From NCBI RefSeq assembly GCF_000317475.1, contig NC_019729.1, forward strand, positions 3,672,501 through 3,736,500: a stretch of 64,000 nucleotides of DNA, read 5' to 3'. Of this stretch, positions 28,489 to 38,046 are shown in pieces. Under the pieces are notes generated by a model that did not search any database, was not told the DNA's origin, and saw only the letters and a list, made by a program, of their open reading frames with translations. Origin of the DNA: Oscillatoria nigro-viridis PCC 7112 (GTDB taxonomy: Bacteria; Cyanobacteriota; Cyanobacteriia; Cyanobacteriales; Microcoleaceae). Every line of letters starts with the position of its first letter. The first letter of the stretch is position 1. Made by a program: the position numbers and the translations under genes.

Positions 28489-28555
28489 AGAAACCGGGTT
28501 TTTTGAGCAAAATCCTTGGTTATAGCCCGCAGATTAGGTAAAAAACCCGGTTTCT
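28489..28555. repeat. CCGGG-bounded inverted-repeat element (copy C)
   Basis: 67 bp, AGAAACCGGGTTTTTTGAGC ... AAAAACCCGGTTTCT, only 33 bp after copy B and in the same orientation. Both lie in the leader region of ftsH, so they could form strong hairpins in its 5' untranslated RNA. Confidence 0.8.
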
Positions 28556-28711
28556 TGAGGAGCCGTGGATTCAAAACCCCCCTCTTGAGGCGTTTCTTCA
28601 GATGCCCGCGAGAGATAAACCCATTCAACACCCGCCCTCTTGTTAAAATAAATGAACGTAGCAAACCAAAAGCGGTCAATCTTGGCAGTCTTCAACCTTC
28701 GGCAAAGCAAT

Positions 28712-30646
28712 ATGAAAAATTCTTGGAAACACGCATGGCTGGGGCATCTAGCTGTAAACAAAGACAAGTCGAGCCAGAATCCTAAAAAATCAATTCCAGG
28801 ACGGAATCTTTGGCGCATCCTGGGCAGTTTGGTGATTTCTCAAGGAATATTGCTCTCGACCCCGGTGTTTGCCGAAAGCGCGCCAAACACCATGAGTTAC
28901 AGCCAACTGATCGACAACATAGAAAAAGGGCAAGTCAGTAGAATCGAAGTAGACGAAACTCAAAAAATTGCCAAGGTTAGGCTAAAAAATCAAAAAAGCG
29001 ATCAAACCCAATCAGTTAGTCTGTTCGATTACAACAACCGAGAACTGTACTCGCAAATCCGCGCCAAAAAGATTGACTTTGAAGTCAAACAAACAGCCGA
29101 CAACGCCGCCGCAGTCAGTTTAGTAGTAAACTTGCTAGTGATTTTTGCAGTGTTGGCAGTGCTGATGGCAATCCTGCGCCGATCGACCCAATCTCAAGGA
29201 AATGCCATGAACTTCGGCAAATCCAGAGCCCGTTTCCAAATGGAAGCCAAAACCGGCGTGATGTTCGACGACGTAGCAGGCATCGAAGAAGCTAAAGAAG
29301 AACTGCAAGAAGTCGTAACCTTCCTCAAAAAACCCGAACGCTTCAACGCCATCGGCGCAAAAATTCCCAGAGGAGTTCTGTTAATCGGGCCTCCAGGAAC
29401 CGGCAAAACAATGCTGGCAAAAGCCATTGCAGGCGAAGCAGCCGTCCCCTTCTTCAGCATCTCCGGTTCCGAATTTGTCGAAATGTTTGTCGGAGTTGGC
29501 GCCTCCCGCGTCCGCGACTTGTTCAAGAAAGCTAAAGAAAATTCGCCCTGCATCGTCTTCATCGACGAAATAGACGCCGTAGGAAGGCAGCGCGGCGCTG
29601 GTATCGGCGGCGGCAACGACGAACGCGAACAAACTCTCAACCAGTTGCTGACAGAAATGGACGGGTTTGAGGGTAACAGCGGCGTGATTGTGATAGCAGC
29701 TACCAACCGCCCCGACGTACTCGATACCGCCCTGCTGCGCCCCGGCAGGTTCGATCGGCAAGTAACGGTAGATTTGCCAAGCTATAAAGGGCGTTTGGGG
29801 ATTTTGCAAGTTCACGCGCGCAACAAAAAACTCGACCCAGAAGTTGCCCTAGACACGATCGCCCGCCGCACTCCCGGCTTTTCCGGCGCCGACTTGGCAA
29901 ACTTGCTCAACGAAGCAGCTATTCTCACAGCGAGGCGTCGCAAAGACACGATTAGCAACTTAGAAGTTCACGACGCGATCGACCGGATCACGATCGGGCT
30001 TACCCTCAACCCGCTGCTGGACAGCAAGAAAAAGTGGATGACAGCATACCACGAAGTCGGACACGCCCTAGTCGCGACCATGCTCAAAAATGCCGACCCC
30101 GTGGAAAAAGTAACGATTATTCCCCGTTCCGGCGGCATCGAAGGCTTTACTAGCTTTGTGCTCGACGACGAAATGCTCGACAGCGAAGGTTTGAGGAGTC
30201 GGGCTTTGCTGTTAAACCGGATTACAGTAGCATTGGGCGGACGGGCGGCGGAGGCCGAAATTTATGGCGATGCTGAAATCGACACCGGTGCCGGTAGCGA
30301 TCTCAGAAAAGTCAGCAGTCTCGCGAGGGAGATGGTAACGCTTTACGGAATGTCGGATTTGGGGCCTGTGGCTTTGGAAAGTCCGAACAGTGAGGTGTTT
30401 TTGGGTCAAAGCTGGAATTCGCGATCCGAGTATTCCGAAGAAATGGCAATCAAGATCGATCGCCAAGTCCGGGAAATTGCCTTTGAGTGCTACGAAGAAG
30501 CTCGCCGGATTATCCGCGAAAACCGCGCTTTGGTAGACAAACTTGTCGAAGTGCTGTTGGATGAAGAAACGATCGACGGCGACGAATTCCGCCAAATTGT
30601 CGATCGCTACACCCAGTTGACCAAAAAAGAGTTAGCACCAACGTGA
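28712..30646 (+). CDS. ftsH: FtsH ATP-dependent zinc metalloprotease
   Basis: Membrane-bound AAA+ protease that degrades damaged membrane proteins, such as photosystem II D1 in cyanobacteria. About 644 residues from the Met at 28712; an upstream ATG at 28652 adds 20 residues without a domain. N-terminal membrane anchor ([17 protein letters not shown]), a thylakoid/periplasmic domain, second span ([23 protein letters not shown]), AAA+ module with Walker A GPPGTGKT, Walker [24 protein letters not shown]...RPGRFDR, and peptidase domain with the zinc motif HEVGH and the aspartate in the [20 protein letters not shown] region. Which of the several cyanobacterial FtsH paralogues this is cannot be fixed from this sequence. 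The C-terminus is short. Confidence 0.95.
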   Translation: MKNSWKHAWLGHLAVNKDKSSQNPKKSIPGRNLWRILGSLVISQGILLSTPVFAESAPNTMSYSQLIDNIEKGQVSRIEVDETQKIAKVRLKNQKSDQTQSVSLFDYNNRELYSQIRAKKIDFEVKQTADNAAAVSLVVNLLVIFAVLAVLMAILRRSTQSQGNAMNFGKSRARFQMEAKTGVMFDDVAGIEEAKEELQEVVTFLKKPERFNAIGAKIPRGVLLIGPPGTGKTMLAKAIAGEAAVPFFSISGSEFVEMFVGVGASRVRDLFKKAKENSPCIVFIDEIDAVGRQRGAGIGGGNDEREQTLNQLLTEMDGFEGNSGVIVIAATNRPDVLDTALLRPGRFDRQVTVDLPSYKGRLGILQVHARNKKLDPEVALDTIARRTPGFSGADLANLLNEAAILTARRRKDTISNLEVHDAIDRITIGLTLNPLLDSKKKWMTAYHEVGHALVATMLKNADPVEKVTIIPRSGGIEGFTSFVLDDEMLDSEGLRSRALLLNRITVALGGRAAEAEIYGDAEIDTGAGSDLRKVSSLAREMVTLYGMSDLGPVALESPNSEVFLGQSWNSRSEYSEEMAIKIDRQVREIAFECYEEARRIIRENRALVDKLVEVLLDEETIDGDEFRQIVDRYTQLTKKELAPT

Positions 30647-30649
30647 ATT

Positions 30650-30818
30650 AGTCATTAGTCAGTTGTCATTAGTCATTAGTCATTAGTTATTCAAGTTTGT
30701 AGTGAGAACTTTATTCCTCATTCTCGAAAAAATCAGGACTTTAGTCCTTACTACAAACCAAGAAAAATGACTGCTAACTAATGACTGCTAACTAATGACT
30801 AATGACTGCTAACTAATG
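30650..30818. repeat. Heptamer array and large inverted repeat
   Basis: AGTCATT-type heptamers on the left (30650-30691) and the matching TAATGACTGC series, the complement, on the right (about 30765-30818), flanking a GTTTGTAGTGAGAAC / GTCCTTACTACAAAC inverted repeat (about 30697-30760). The whole 170 bp can fold on itself and lies between convergent ftsH and the M23 gene. Confidence 0.85.
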
Positions 30819-30823
30819 ACAAA

Positions 30824-31444
30824 TTAAGATTGTTGCGCGTACATTTCCCGGAGTACCAAAGCCGGGTCTACCCAGCGGCCGCCGTACTTCAATCCCCAGT
30901 GTAAGTGAGGTCCACTCGTGCGGCCGGTCATCCCAACTCTGGCAATTCTCGCACCCGCAGGCACTGTTTGACCTTGCCAAATTTGCAATGTACCTTCGCG
31001 ATCGGTATAATAACGCCCGCCGTTAGCCGTTAGCACTCGGCCTCTGAGGTGACAGTAGATGTGTTCCCAATTTCCCGATCGCACCACCATACCAGTGCCG
31101 CATCGGCCATCTTCCCAAACTTCCACAATTTGCCCGCCCCACCAATTGCGGATATAGCTGCCTTCCGGGGCGGCCAAGTCCAAACCGTAATGAAAATCCC
31201 CGCCGCGGGGACCGAAGGGGGAAGTGTATGTTTCAAAGTTTTCGACTGGAAAAGAAGCTTCTTGCCACAAATTACCCGTCGCTACTCTGCTTGGTAAGCC
31301 TGACTGAGCTTTGACCACCTGCTGCTGCAAATAAGGGCCGATCAACACAATGCCGATCGAAAGTGCCAGCAGCAGCATCTGTCTGAGACGAAAAAAGCGT
31401 TTTGCCGTCAGCGGGCCTCTAGAGTCTTGCAGGATTTTTTTCAC
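30824..31444 (-). CDS. M23 family metallopeptidase (LytM-type)
   Basis: Cell-wall peptidase of 206 residues. N-terminal membrane anchor or signal (MLLLALSIGIVLIGPYLQQ) and a C-terminal M23 domain with the zinc ligands in HYGLDLAAP (HxxxD), the IYCHL strand and the HLH motif in TSGPHLHWGL. These ligands are intact, so peptidoglycan endopeptidase activity is likely; degenerate homologues that only activate amidases lose them. It acts outside the plasma membrane. It is convergent with ftsH. Confidence 0.9.
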   Translation of the reverse strand: MKKILQDSRGPLTAKRFFRLRQMLLLALSIGIVLIGPYLQQQVVKAQSGLPSRVATGNLWQEASFPVENFETYTSPFGPRGGDFHYGLDLAAPEGSYIRNWWGGQIVEVWEDGRCGTGMVVRSGNWEHIYCHLRGRVLTANGGRYYTDREGTLQIWQGQTVPAGARIARVGMTGRTSGPHLHWGLKYGGRWVDPALVLREMYAQQS

Positions 31445-31490
31445 GGCTCAAAGTTAAATGTGTGTGAGTTTGCGTTGTCTGTTAGGATCG

Positions 31491-31606
31491 CATCTTGCAC
31501 CCTTGTCAATAAAGCTTTCAGGGGCGGGCTTTCCTGCCCGTTCCACAAAAAAATCATTCTTTGTGGAACGGGCCGGAAAGTCCGTTTCTGACAAGGGTGC
31601 AAGATG
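31491..31606. repeat. 116-bp near-perfect palindromic element
   Basis: CATCTTGCACCCTTGTCAA on the left and TGACAAGGGTGCAAGATG on the right form an 18-bp terminal inverted repeat. Inside is a second stem, CCCGTTCCACAAA / TTTGTGGAACGGG, around a short loop (ATCATTC). The stretch 31607-31869 after it has no gene. Related inner sequences occur at about 25294-25320 and 54902-54950. Confidence 0.88.
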
Positions 31607-31869
31607 TAAGTTATGCCAATTCGCTGCAAGATTGGCTTCGAGCTCTACCCGCGATCGCGAATCAGTTTATCAACAACGTGTATCTTACTCCATCCAAAAC
31701 CGGTGTCAAGGCTTCCGGGTAAATGCCCGGGGGCGATCGAAAAAAATTGGCCGAGGAATTCATGCTGCGGTTGAATTCGATCGAGCTTTTGCTTGACACT
31801 ATAGTTTAGTTACTTCCAGGATTTTGGATGTCATCCAAAATTTCAAATTCATAACACACACATCAAGCA

Positions 31870-32250
31870 ATGCTTACTGAAATTTTTCCTTTTAGCTTTG
31901 CCATAGACGCAACTGCGATCGCCGGTGCGTCCTTGTGGTCTTTGGCCCTGTACTGGGGCCTGTCGCCCCTGACAGAATGGGTAATCCTGCAACTCAACCG
32001 CTGGATGAATTTTGCTGAGAGATCCCTCTACACCTCAGAAGCCGAGTTTGAAAGAACCCGCCAAGCCAGAGAAGCCCAAAATGCCTTTTACGCTTCGCTG
32101 TTGAGCATTGTGCCCTTTTTGATTGCGGGCGGATTGTGCAATTGGGGCGTCGAATTGTCTCTGGGTACTGGTTGGGCGGTATCTATGGGTACGATCGCCT
32201 GTATTGGCGGCGGCGTGTACGAGCTCGGCCGCCGAGACGGTCAATCTTAG
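31870..32250 (+). CDS. Small membrane protein, unknown
   Basis: Protein of 126 residues with about three hydrophobic segments (AGASLWSLALYWGLSPLTEW; ASLLSIVPFLIAGGLCNWG; VSMGTIACIGGGVYELG), separated by a charged helical loop (AERSLYTSEAEFERTRQAREAQN). Not assigned to a known family. No signal for secretion beyond the first span. The gene sits alone between palindromic repeats and the PhyH gene. It reads like a conserved cyanobacterial membrane protein, but I cannot name it. Confidence 0.7.
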   Translation: MLTEIFPFSFAIDATAIAGASLWSLALYWGLSPLTEWVILQLNRWMNFAERSLYTSEAEFERTRQAREAQNAFYASLLSIVPFLIAGGLCNWGVELSLGTGWAVSMGTIACIGGGVYELGRRDGQS

Positions 32251-32416
32251 GCGATTTTAGATTTGGGATTTTGGATTTTGGATTGCTCGAGATATTCGGA
32301 GATTTACCAGCCTCTAGAATCGATCGCAATCTCAAATCCAAAACTCAAAATCTCAAATAAATATGACATTTCCCGTCTATTATCACTCGCGCCTCAAACC
32401 AAATTAGCAATGTATT

Positions 32417-33229
32417 TCAACCGTAATTTGACTCAGGATGTTTGCCTAAAAGCCGCAGTTGCCGTTCAGTAGCGGTAGCGAGAATTTCGGGATTGAACTG
32501 CCACGGCCAAGGCGAAAATTTCTGCGCGATGTTGCGGTGGGAATAATGCACTTGCAGTAAGTAGCGAGTTCCATCTGTTGTCGTATTTTTGCCGCCGGAG
32601 TGCCAAATTTCACTGCGGAAAAATAACACATCTCCAGCTTTGCACAAAACTGGTTCTGGAGATTGTCCGTTCCAAGTTTCTTCCCCGCGATCGGGTTTTC
32701 GACCAGATTTGTGACTACCGGGAATAATGTAAGTAGGACAGAGGTCTTCTGCGATGTCGCTGAGATAGAAATGGGCTGTACAAATCCATACTGGCAGTTG
32801 AAAAGTGCGATCGTCGGCAAACACGCTTTCGGGCACGGGTACAAACACCTGATCGACGTGGACGCGCCAACCATCGTAACCGGGCCCGCTTTTCCACGCA
32901 GTCATGCCGATAATGTGGCAATCGCTGCCCATTAATGCTTCTGCTAACTCAATTATACCCGGTCGATCGGCATAGGAAAGCCACAGCCGATCGCGATTAA
33001 ACACGCATTTAAAATGCTGGTTCAATTCACTCCAACTGCTACCATCGAGTCCGAAGGGTTGCAGGCGATCGAGTGCTTCCTTGGTTTGCGCCACTTCCGA
33101 CGGACTGAGTACACCGGGAATCAGCGCAAAACCATCTTCATGCACTGCTTCTGCTAGACCTGCTGTATCGAAAAGATCGCAAGTCTTTTGCCGATAGCTG
33201 AAAACTTCGCTTAACGTGCTTGCATTCAT
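32417..33229 (-). CDS. Phytanoyl-CoA dioxygenase (PhyH) family protein
   Basis: Non-haem iron and 2-oxoglutarate dependent oxygenase fold, 270 residues. The N-terminal EDGFALIPGVLSPSEVAQ block, the metal ligands in VHVDQVF (HxD) and the distal His in EIWHSGGKNTT, plus the 2-oxoglutarate-binding arginine in GTRYLLQVHYSHR, all look intact. The FALIPG start and the PTYIIPGSHKSGR element are typical. Bacterial members act on varied small molecules including osmolytes and natural products; the substrate is unknown here. It is divergent from the RecQ gene, with 169 bp between them. Confidence 0.85.
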   Translation of the reverse strand: MNASTLSEVFSYRQKTCDLFDTAGLAEAVHEDGFALIPGVLSPSEVAQTKEALDRLQPFGLDGSSWSELNQHFKCVFNRDRLWLSYADRPGIIELAEALMGSDCHIIGMTAWKSGPGYDGWRVHVDQVFVPVPESVFADDRTFQLPVWICTAHFYLSDIAEDLCPTYIIPGSHKSGRKPDRGEETWNGQSPEPVLCKAGDVLFFRSEIWHSGGKNTTTDGTRYLLQVHYSHRNIAQKFSPWPWQFNPEILATATERQLRLLGKHPESNYG

Positions 33230-33398
33230 AATTCAAAAAGTAAAATTATTAACTGTTATTAAATTAACACTTATTCTGCTCGATACTTGCATACTATGAA
33301 ACCAGCCACCCAGTTTATTGGTACATCAGGACTTACACAAAAGTTAATTATGCAGGGCACGCACTGCTCGCATTACGCCTGATTTGGGGATAAATCAA

Positions 33399-34847
33399 AT
33401 GAAATACCAACCAGAACCAACATCATTAAATCAAGCCCGCGCCGCCTTTCAAAAAATCTGGGGATACGACGACTTTCGACCACCCCAAGGAGAAATCGTC
33501 GGCAGTTTATTAGCCGGAAAAGATACAATTATAATTATGCCGACGGGTGGCGGCAAATCAATCTGCTTTCAACTGCCAGCTTTGTTACAAACAGGCTTAA
33601 CGTTGGTAGTTTCGCCGTTAGTCGCACTGATGGAAAATCAAGTGCAAGAATTGCGCGATCGCAATCTGCCCGCTTCCCTCCTCCACAGTCAATTGCCAAC
33701 AGCGCAGCGCCGACAAACTATGCAGTCGCTGCAACAAAACAAATTAAGATTGCTGTACCTGTCTCCCGAAACATTACTCAGTAAACCTGTTTGGGAAATT
33801 ATCAGTCAGCCGCACATCCAAATCAACGGTTTAATATTAGATGAAGCTCACTGTTTAGTGCAGTGGGGTGATACTTTTCGACCAGCTTACCGCCGTTTGG
33901 GAACAGTGCGATCTGCTTTGTTGAAAGCTAAACCGGCAAACAGTAAAATTGCGATCGCAGCTTTCACCGCTACCGCCAACCCGGAAGCACAGCAAACAAT
34001 CAAAAATGTCTTGCAACTGCAAAAACCCGAAGCATTTCTGCTAAGTCCGTACCGTTCTAACCTGCACCTGCAAGTGCAAACAGTCTGGACGCCGAGAGGA
34101 CGCAAGCAGCAGTTATTAAATTTTATCAAAGCTCGACCAAAACAAGCAGGTTTAGTCTATGTCCGCACGATAAAAGATAGCGAAAGCTTGGCGGATTTGT
34201 TGGAAGCAGCAGGTTATGAAACAGCAGCATATCATGCAGGTTTGAGTCCAGAATCACGACGAAAAATAGAAACAGCTTGGCTGAACAATGACATTAAATT
34301 TGTAACTTGTACCTCAGCATTTGGGATGGGAATTAACAAGCCAGACGTTCGCTGGGTTGTTCACTTTCAAGCACCTTTGCTATTATCGGAATACATTCAG
34401 GAAATTGGTAGAGGCGGACGGGACGGCAAATCGGCGATCGCCCTGACATTGATTAGCGAACCTACGGGTTTGCTTTATCCTGAAGATAAACAAAGAGGGC
34501 AATTTTTTCAAGATAAATTGCGATCGCAATACCGAGAAGCTCAGCAATTATCCAAACAACTGCCAGTTAAAGGCGATATAGAAGCTGTTTCCCGCGAATT
34601 TCCCGAAAGTGCGATCGCCCTTTCAATCTTGCACAGCAGCGGACAATTAACATGGCGAGATCCTTTTAATTATGCGATCGATAAATCTCCCCAGCAAAAA
34701 GGTGAAAAACAAAACTCTACCGCTGCTGAGGAAATGGTAAAATATCTGAAACATCGGCAGTGTAGGTGGCAATTTCTACTGCAAGCTTTTGGGTTTGCAA
34801 CTGAGGCGAAATCTATGCAGTGCGGCCACTGCGATAATTGTCGGTGA
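33399..34847 (+). CDS. RecQ-family ATP-dependent DNA helicase
   Basis: 3'-5' DNA helicase for recombination and fork repair, 482 residues from the ATG at 33399. Superfamily II motifs: PTGGGKSICFQLPA (I), SPLVALMENQV (Ia), LDEAHCLVQWGDTFRPAYRRL (II), FTATANPEAQ (III), CTSAFGMGINKPDVRWVVHF (V) and QEIGRGGRDGKSAIAL (VI). A short C-terminal zinc-binding RQC element ends MQCGHCDNC. No HRDC domain follows, so it is shorter than E. coli RecQ, like many cyanobacterial members. An upstream TTG at 33384 is less likely as start. Confidence 0.92.
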   Translation: MKYQPEPTSLNQARAAFQKIWGYDDFRPPQGEIVGSLLAGKDTIIIMPTGGGKSICFQLPALLQTGLTLVVSPLVALMENQVQELRDRNLPASLLHSQLPTAQRRQTMQSLQQNKLRLLYLSPETLLSKPVWEIISQPHIQINGLILDEAHCLVQWGDTFRPAYRRLGTVRSALLKAKPANSKIAIAAFTATANPEAQQTIKNVLQLQKPEAFLLSPYRSNLHLQVQTVWTPRGRKQQLLNFIKARPKQAGLVYVRTIKDSESLADLLEAAGYETAAYHAGLSPESRRKIETAWLNNDIKFVTCTSAFGMGINKPDVRWVVHFQAPLLLSEYIQEIGRGGRDGKSAIALTLISEPTGLLYPEDKQRGQFFQDKLRSQYREAQQLSKQLPVKGDIEAVSREFPESAIALSILHSSGQLTWRDPFNYAIDKSPQQKGEKQNSTAAEEMVKYLKHRQCRWQFLLQAFGFATEAKSMQCGHCDNCR

Positions 34848-34871
34848 TTTTAGATTTACCGCCCAAGTGGG

Positions 34872-35022
34872 GGCGGGTTTACGAGATTGTTAGTTACAGG
34901 CGCGTATTGTTGGTGAAACCCGCACTTTGTATCTTGAAAGATTTAGATTGCGATTTATCGTTTGGCTGGGGCGGGTTTACGAGATTATTGGTTTTAGGCA
35001 ATTATTGTTGGTAAAACCCGCC
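34872..35022. repeat. Two GCGGGTTTACGAGATT...GGTAAACCCGC palindromic repeats
   Basis: Unit 1 (34872-34923) GGCGGGTTTACGAGATTG ... TGTTGGTGAAACCCGC; unit 2 (34969-35022) GGCGGGTTTACGAGATTA ... TGTTGGTAAAACCCGCC. They share the inner ...TTAGGC/TTACAGGC and TATTGTTGG. A looser third copy is at 42149-42207, inside the pst operon. Confidence 0.85.
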
Positions 35023-35068
35023 CATACAAGATATTTACTGCATACAAATCGATCGATTTTAAATTAGT

Positions 35069-35197
35069 GATATCATGTCCGGTTGAGGGGCCGGGATTTT
35101 TGTAGGGGCCGGTTCACCAACAATACCTGCCAACAATCTCCCATCCCAAAAACCCGCCCCGACCGGGATAGTATGGTTAATCGCTCGGACATGATAT
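35069..35197. repeat. Inverted repeat around TATCATGTCCG
   Basis: TGATATCATGTCCGG (35068-35082) is repeated in reverse as CGGACATGATATGA (35186-35199). Between them are GGGGCCGG and CCCGCCCCGACCGGG stems. It ends 24 bp before the rluD start, so it could be part of its leader. Confidence 0.75.
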
Positions 35198-35222
35198 GAT
35201 TACCGATTACCAAAGAAAGTAA

Positions 35223-36188
35223 ATGATAGAAACAGACACTGCGGCACAGATTTACACAGTTGAAAATACAGGGGAATTAAATCAAAATAATGTCGATCGG
35301 CGATTAGATATTTGGCTGTCAAACCAGATACCGGACTTATCCCGATCGCGCATCCAAACCCTCATATCACAAGGTAACGTCAAAGTCAATGACGAAACCT
35401 GCACCTCGAAAAAAATATCAGTAAAAACGGGCGATCGCATCCACCTCACATTACCCGAAACCCAGCCCACTTCCTTGCAGCCCGAAGCAATTCCCCTCGA
35501 CATTCTCTACGAAGACGACAGCCTAATTATCATCAACAAACCCGCCGGATTAGTCGTCCACCCAGCCGCCGGACACGCAGACGGTACATTAGTCAACGCC
35601 CTCTTAGCCCACTGTCCCCTAGCAGAAATAGGCGGAGTTCAGCGGCCGGGAATCGTCCACAGATTAGACAAAGATACAACAGGTGCGATCGCGATCGCCA
35701 AAACCGACATCGCTCACCAACACCTGCAAGCCCAACTCAAAACCAAAACGGCCCGCCGGGAGTATTTAGGCGTAGTTTACGGCACTCCCAGCACCGAAAC
35801 AGGCACAATAGACTTACCCATCGGTCGGCATCCCACAGACCGCAAAAAAATGGCGGTAGTACCAGTAGAAAAAGGCGGTCGCCCTGCAGTTACTCACTGG
35901 ACAATCAAAGAAAGAATCGGCAACTATTGCTTAATGCACTATCAATTAGAAACCGGCCGCACCCATCAAATTCGCGTGCATACAGCGGAAATAAAACATC
36001 CCATTGTCGGCGACCCGATGTACAGTTCCAACCGTTCTATCGGCGTCAATTTAACCGGACAAGCCCTCCACGCATGGCGGCTGACATTGCAGCATCCCGT
36101 AACCGGAGAATTAATAGAGGCGATCGCACCTTTGCCAGATCAATTCAACACCTTGTTGAAAATATTGCGGTTGCGGGCTAATATTTGA
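35223..36188 (+). CDS. rluD: RluA/RluD family 23S rRNA pseudouridine synthase
   Basis: Isomerises uridines in 23S ribosomal RNA. 321 residues: an N-terminal S4 RNA-binding domain (about 25-85, DIWLSNQIPDLSRSRIQTLI, GDRIHL), then the catalytic domain with LYEDDSLIIINKPAGLVVHP, the active-site motif GIVHRLDKDTTG (Asp149) and GRTHQIRVH. The S4 plus catalytic layout is that of RluD/RluC/RluA-type enzymes; the paralogue is not certain, RluD being the best guess. The ATG at 35223 is preferred. The next gene follows 30 bp downstream on the same strand. Confidence 0.88.
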   Translation: MIETDTAAQIYTVENTGELNQNNVDRRLDIWLSNQIPDLSRSRIQTLISQGNVKVNDETCTSKKISVKTGDRIHLTLPETQPTSLQPEAIPLDILYEDDSLIIINKPAGLVVHPAAGHADGTLVNALLAHCPLAEIGGVQRPGIVHRLDKDTTGAIAIAKTDIAHQHLQAQLKTKTARREYLGVVYGTPSTETGTIDLPIGRHPTDRKKMAVVPVEKGGRPAVTHWTIKERIGNYCLMHYQLETGRTHQIRVHTAEIKHPIVGDPMYSSNRSIGVNLTGQALHAWRLTLQHPVTGELIEAIAPLPDQFNTLLKILRLRANI

Positions 36189-36218
36189 TATTTTGGGCAG
36201 TTAACACTGGTAATTTCT

Positions 36219-36653
36219 ATGTCTAAATTTGAGGAACTTTGTAAAGCTTACGCCGCATCCCGGCAAGCATACCGCGAATCCTGCGAAGCTTGTCAGGATT
36301 TTAGTGAAATTTTTATCCAGCAAATGAGCGATTATTTGGAATGCCCGATTCACAACCAAAATCAGAAGTTTGATGACAATGGGATACTGTATTTTGATGG
36401 TGCGATCGATGTTTGCGAAAATCCAGAAAATCCCCAAAAGGGCGATCGCGAAACAGTCGAAATATCTTTGAGTGTTAACAAAGTTATTGACAATTTTATT
36501 GTTACGGTTTATCCTTGGGGTCACGAATTCAAGATTCTCATTGATGAACCCAGACACTTTGAAGAAGCTTTTGAATACATTTTCGATCGGCTCCAATCAG
36601 CTTATACTGGCGTAAGTCTGTTACCGTCAGAACCAGATCCTTTACCTTTTTAA
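36219..36653 (+). CDS. Unknown small protein
   Basis: Protein of 144 residues, no family recognised. Features: a helical N-terminus rich in Ala/Gln/Cys (KAYAASRQAYRESCEACQDF), a HxxN/Cys segment (ECPIHNQNQKF), a strand-rich middle (ETVEISLSVNKVIDNFIVTVYPWG) and an acidic end. No membrane segment. It starts 30 bp after rluD, so possibly shares its transcript. Odd cysteine spacing (CEACxxF, CENP) could bind metal, but that is not established. Confidence 0.65.
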   Translation: MSKFEELCKAYAASRQAYRESCEACQDFSEIFIQQMSDYLECPIHNQNQKFDDNGILYFDGAIDVCENPENPQKGDRETVEISLSVNKVIDNFIVTVYPWGHEFKILIDEPRHFEEAFEYIFDRLQSAYTGVSLLPSEPDPLPF

Positions 36654-37008
36654 TGACTAAATTCCTTACTATAAACATTTTTTCCGCTTTTTTTTTTCAT
36701 TAAACTTCTTGCCTAAATCTTTGATACAAGAAGAAAACCGCAGATGAACGCAGATGAACGCAGATACATTTAAAGATAGGAGAGCGAAGAAGGGCTTCTA
36801 TTCAACTGTAATATTTATCTGTTAAATCCCATACATTGCTGGTTGCCGAACTTCCTTTTTTCCCCAAAAAGTATGAGTCCCGAGTTTTGGATTCCAAGTT
36901 TATCAAAAAACTCAAACCTCAAAACTCAAGACTCAAAACTCTCTCAGCCTAAAAGCCGATCGATTCAGTCGATGCCCGACACAAATAATCGCATCAGGGC
37001 AGCATCAA
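36654..37008. other. 355-bp gene-free stretch
   Basis: Contains an ACGCAGATGA direct repeat (about 36741-36768), of a type seen also near 59890 and 60610, and several CTCAAAACTCAAG motifs (about 36910-36940). No gene or terminator is clear. The 3' untranslated region of cpcG ends here. Confidence 0.5.
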
Positions 37009-37767
37009 TTACCGACGACGGGGAACCATCGTGTCGATATTGATATTAGCTAGAGGCACGCGCTGCGGCGGAGTAGCAGGCAGGGGCATATTGCGCGCCA
37101 TACCCAAATAGTTCGACGGATCGCCAGCCTTGGGCTGCTGTTCTTGAGGAACAAAACGGCGGACACTTGTCTGCCAGATGATTTGCGGGAAGCCAAGCTG
37201 CGAACGGTGGTACTCACCGTAGCGGGGCGTTTTTAAGTTGAAAGGAGTTTCCCCTCCAACTCGCTGAGGCAAAATTCGGCGCTGCTGGTAAGGTACGGTA
37301 TCGTAGCCGAACTTATCCAGGTACTCTTCGCTATTGATCAACTCGTCAATAAAACCTTGAGGCCCCTTATTTGCTACCACGATCGACCAAGCAATCTTTT
37401 CGCGCTCGCTGTACACATCCCGGCCCAAAATGCGCTGCACGCACATTTCTACAAACCGATAGTTGCTGTTAGTTTGGTAATTCCGCTCTAGGAAAGGAGC
37501 CGAAATCGCCAAACCGCGAATAAAGTCCCGCACAGTAATTTGGCCGAACTTGAGTTGCGACTCCAAAGACTTTTGGCGGTTGCTCTTGAGGATTTGGTGT
37601 TCGCTGTAAATCTGGCGATATCCAGCCCAAATCAAATTTTCCATGTCTCCAGACGAGAGCACATTTTCAGTTGTGAAAATTCTGGGCTGCTCGTCGCTCC
37701 CTGTTTCAAAACCAGCTACGCGCTGGTTTTGGCTTTTGGGGGCGTAGTTTATCAAAGGTAGCGCCAC
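37009..37767 (-). CDS. cpcG: Phycobilisome rod-core linker polypeptide
   Basis: Links phycocyanin rods to the allophycocyanin core of the phycobilisome. 252 residues. Begins [17 protein letters not shown], the characteristic CpcG start, followed by the PBS-linker domain (about 20-185) with [42 protein letters not shown], the [17 protein letters not shown] block and [12 protein letters not shown]. The C-terminal tail (to [10 protein letters not shown]) is the core-binding extension. Intact, of the usual CpcG length. It lies alone on the minus strand, followed in transcription order by a long AT-rich gap, so it is probably a separate unit. Confidence 0.94.
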   Translation of the reverse strand: MALPLINYAPKSQNQRVAGFETGSDEQPRIFTTENVLSSGDMENLIWAGYRQIYSEHQILKSNRQKSLESQLKFGQITVRDFIRGLAISAPFLERNYQTNSNYRFVEMCVQRILGRDVYSEREKIAWSIVVANKGPQGFIDELINSEEYLDKFGYDTVPYQQRRILPQRVGGETPFNLKTPRYGEYHRSQLGFPQIIWQTSVRRFVPQEQQPKAGDPSNYLGMARNMPLPATPPQRVPLANINIDTMVPRRR

Positions 37768-37920
37768 GTTAAAATCTCCGTTATCTCAAATTTCAGAAAT
37801 AGTTGACACCGCGAGCTGCCAGCATAACGGATACAACTAACCAACATACAGATTAGGGGATTCCCGCAATCTAAATCTGATTTTCCTGAATTTTTGCAAC
37901 AATCTGTAACATTTGTTGAC

Positions 37921-38042
37921 GGTTGTCAGTTGACTGTTGACTGTTGTCAGTGGGCAGTGGGCAGTGGGCAGTGGGCAGTCAACACTCAACAATCAACACT
38001 CAACAGTCAGCAGTCAGCAGTCAACATCCAACAGCCAACAGC
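37921..38042. repeat. Heptamer-type repeats: GTTGACT, AGTGGGC, CAACACT series
   Basis: TGACTGT-type copies, then AGTGGGC x4 (37949-37976), then ACTCAACAATCA / CAGTCAGCAGTC / AACATCCAACAGCC series running to within a few bases of the cpcS stop. The first and later parts are partly complementary, so the stretch can fold. It lies between the cpcG start and the cpcS stop on the same strand. Confidence 0.85.
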
Positions 38043-38046
38043 CAAA

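Noticed and set aside
36201..36596. Minus-strand 131-codon frame opposite the small unknown gene
   Set aside because: The plus-strand frame has better position after rluD and a more protein-like composition; both cannot be shown to be real.
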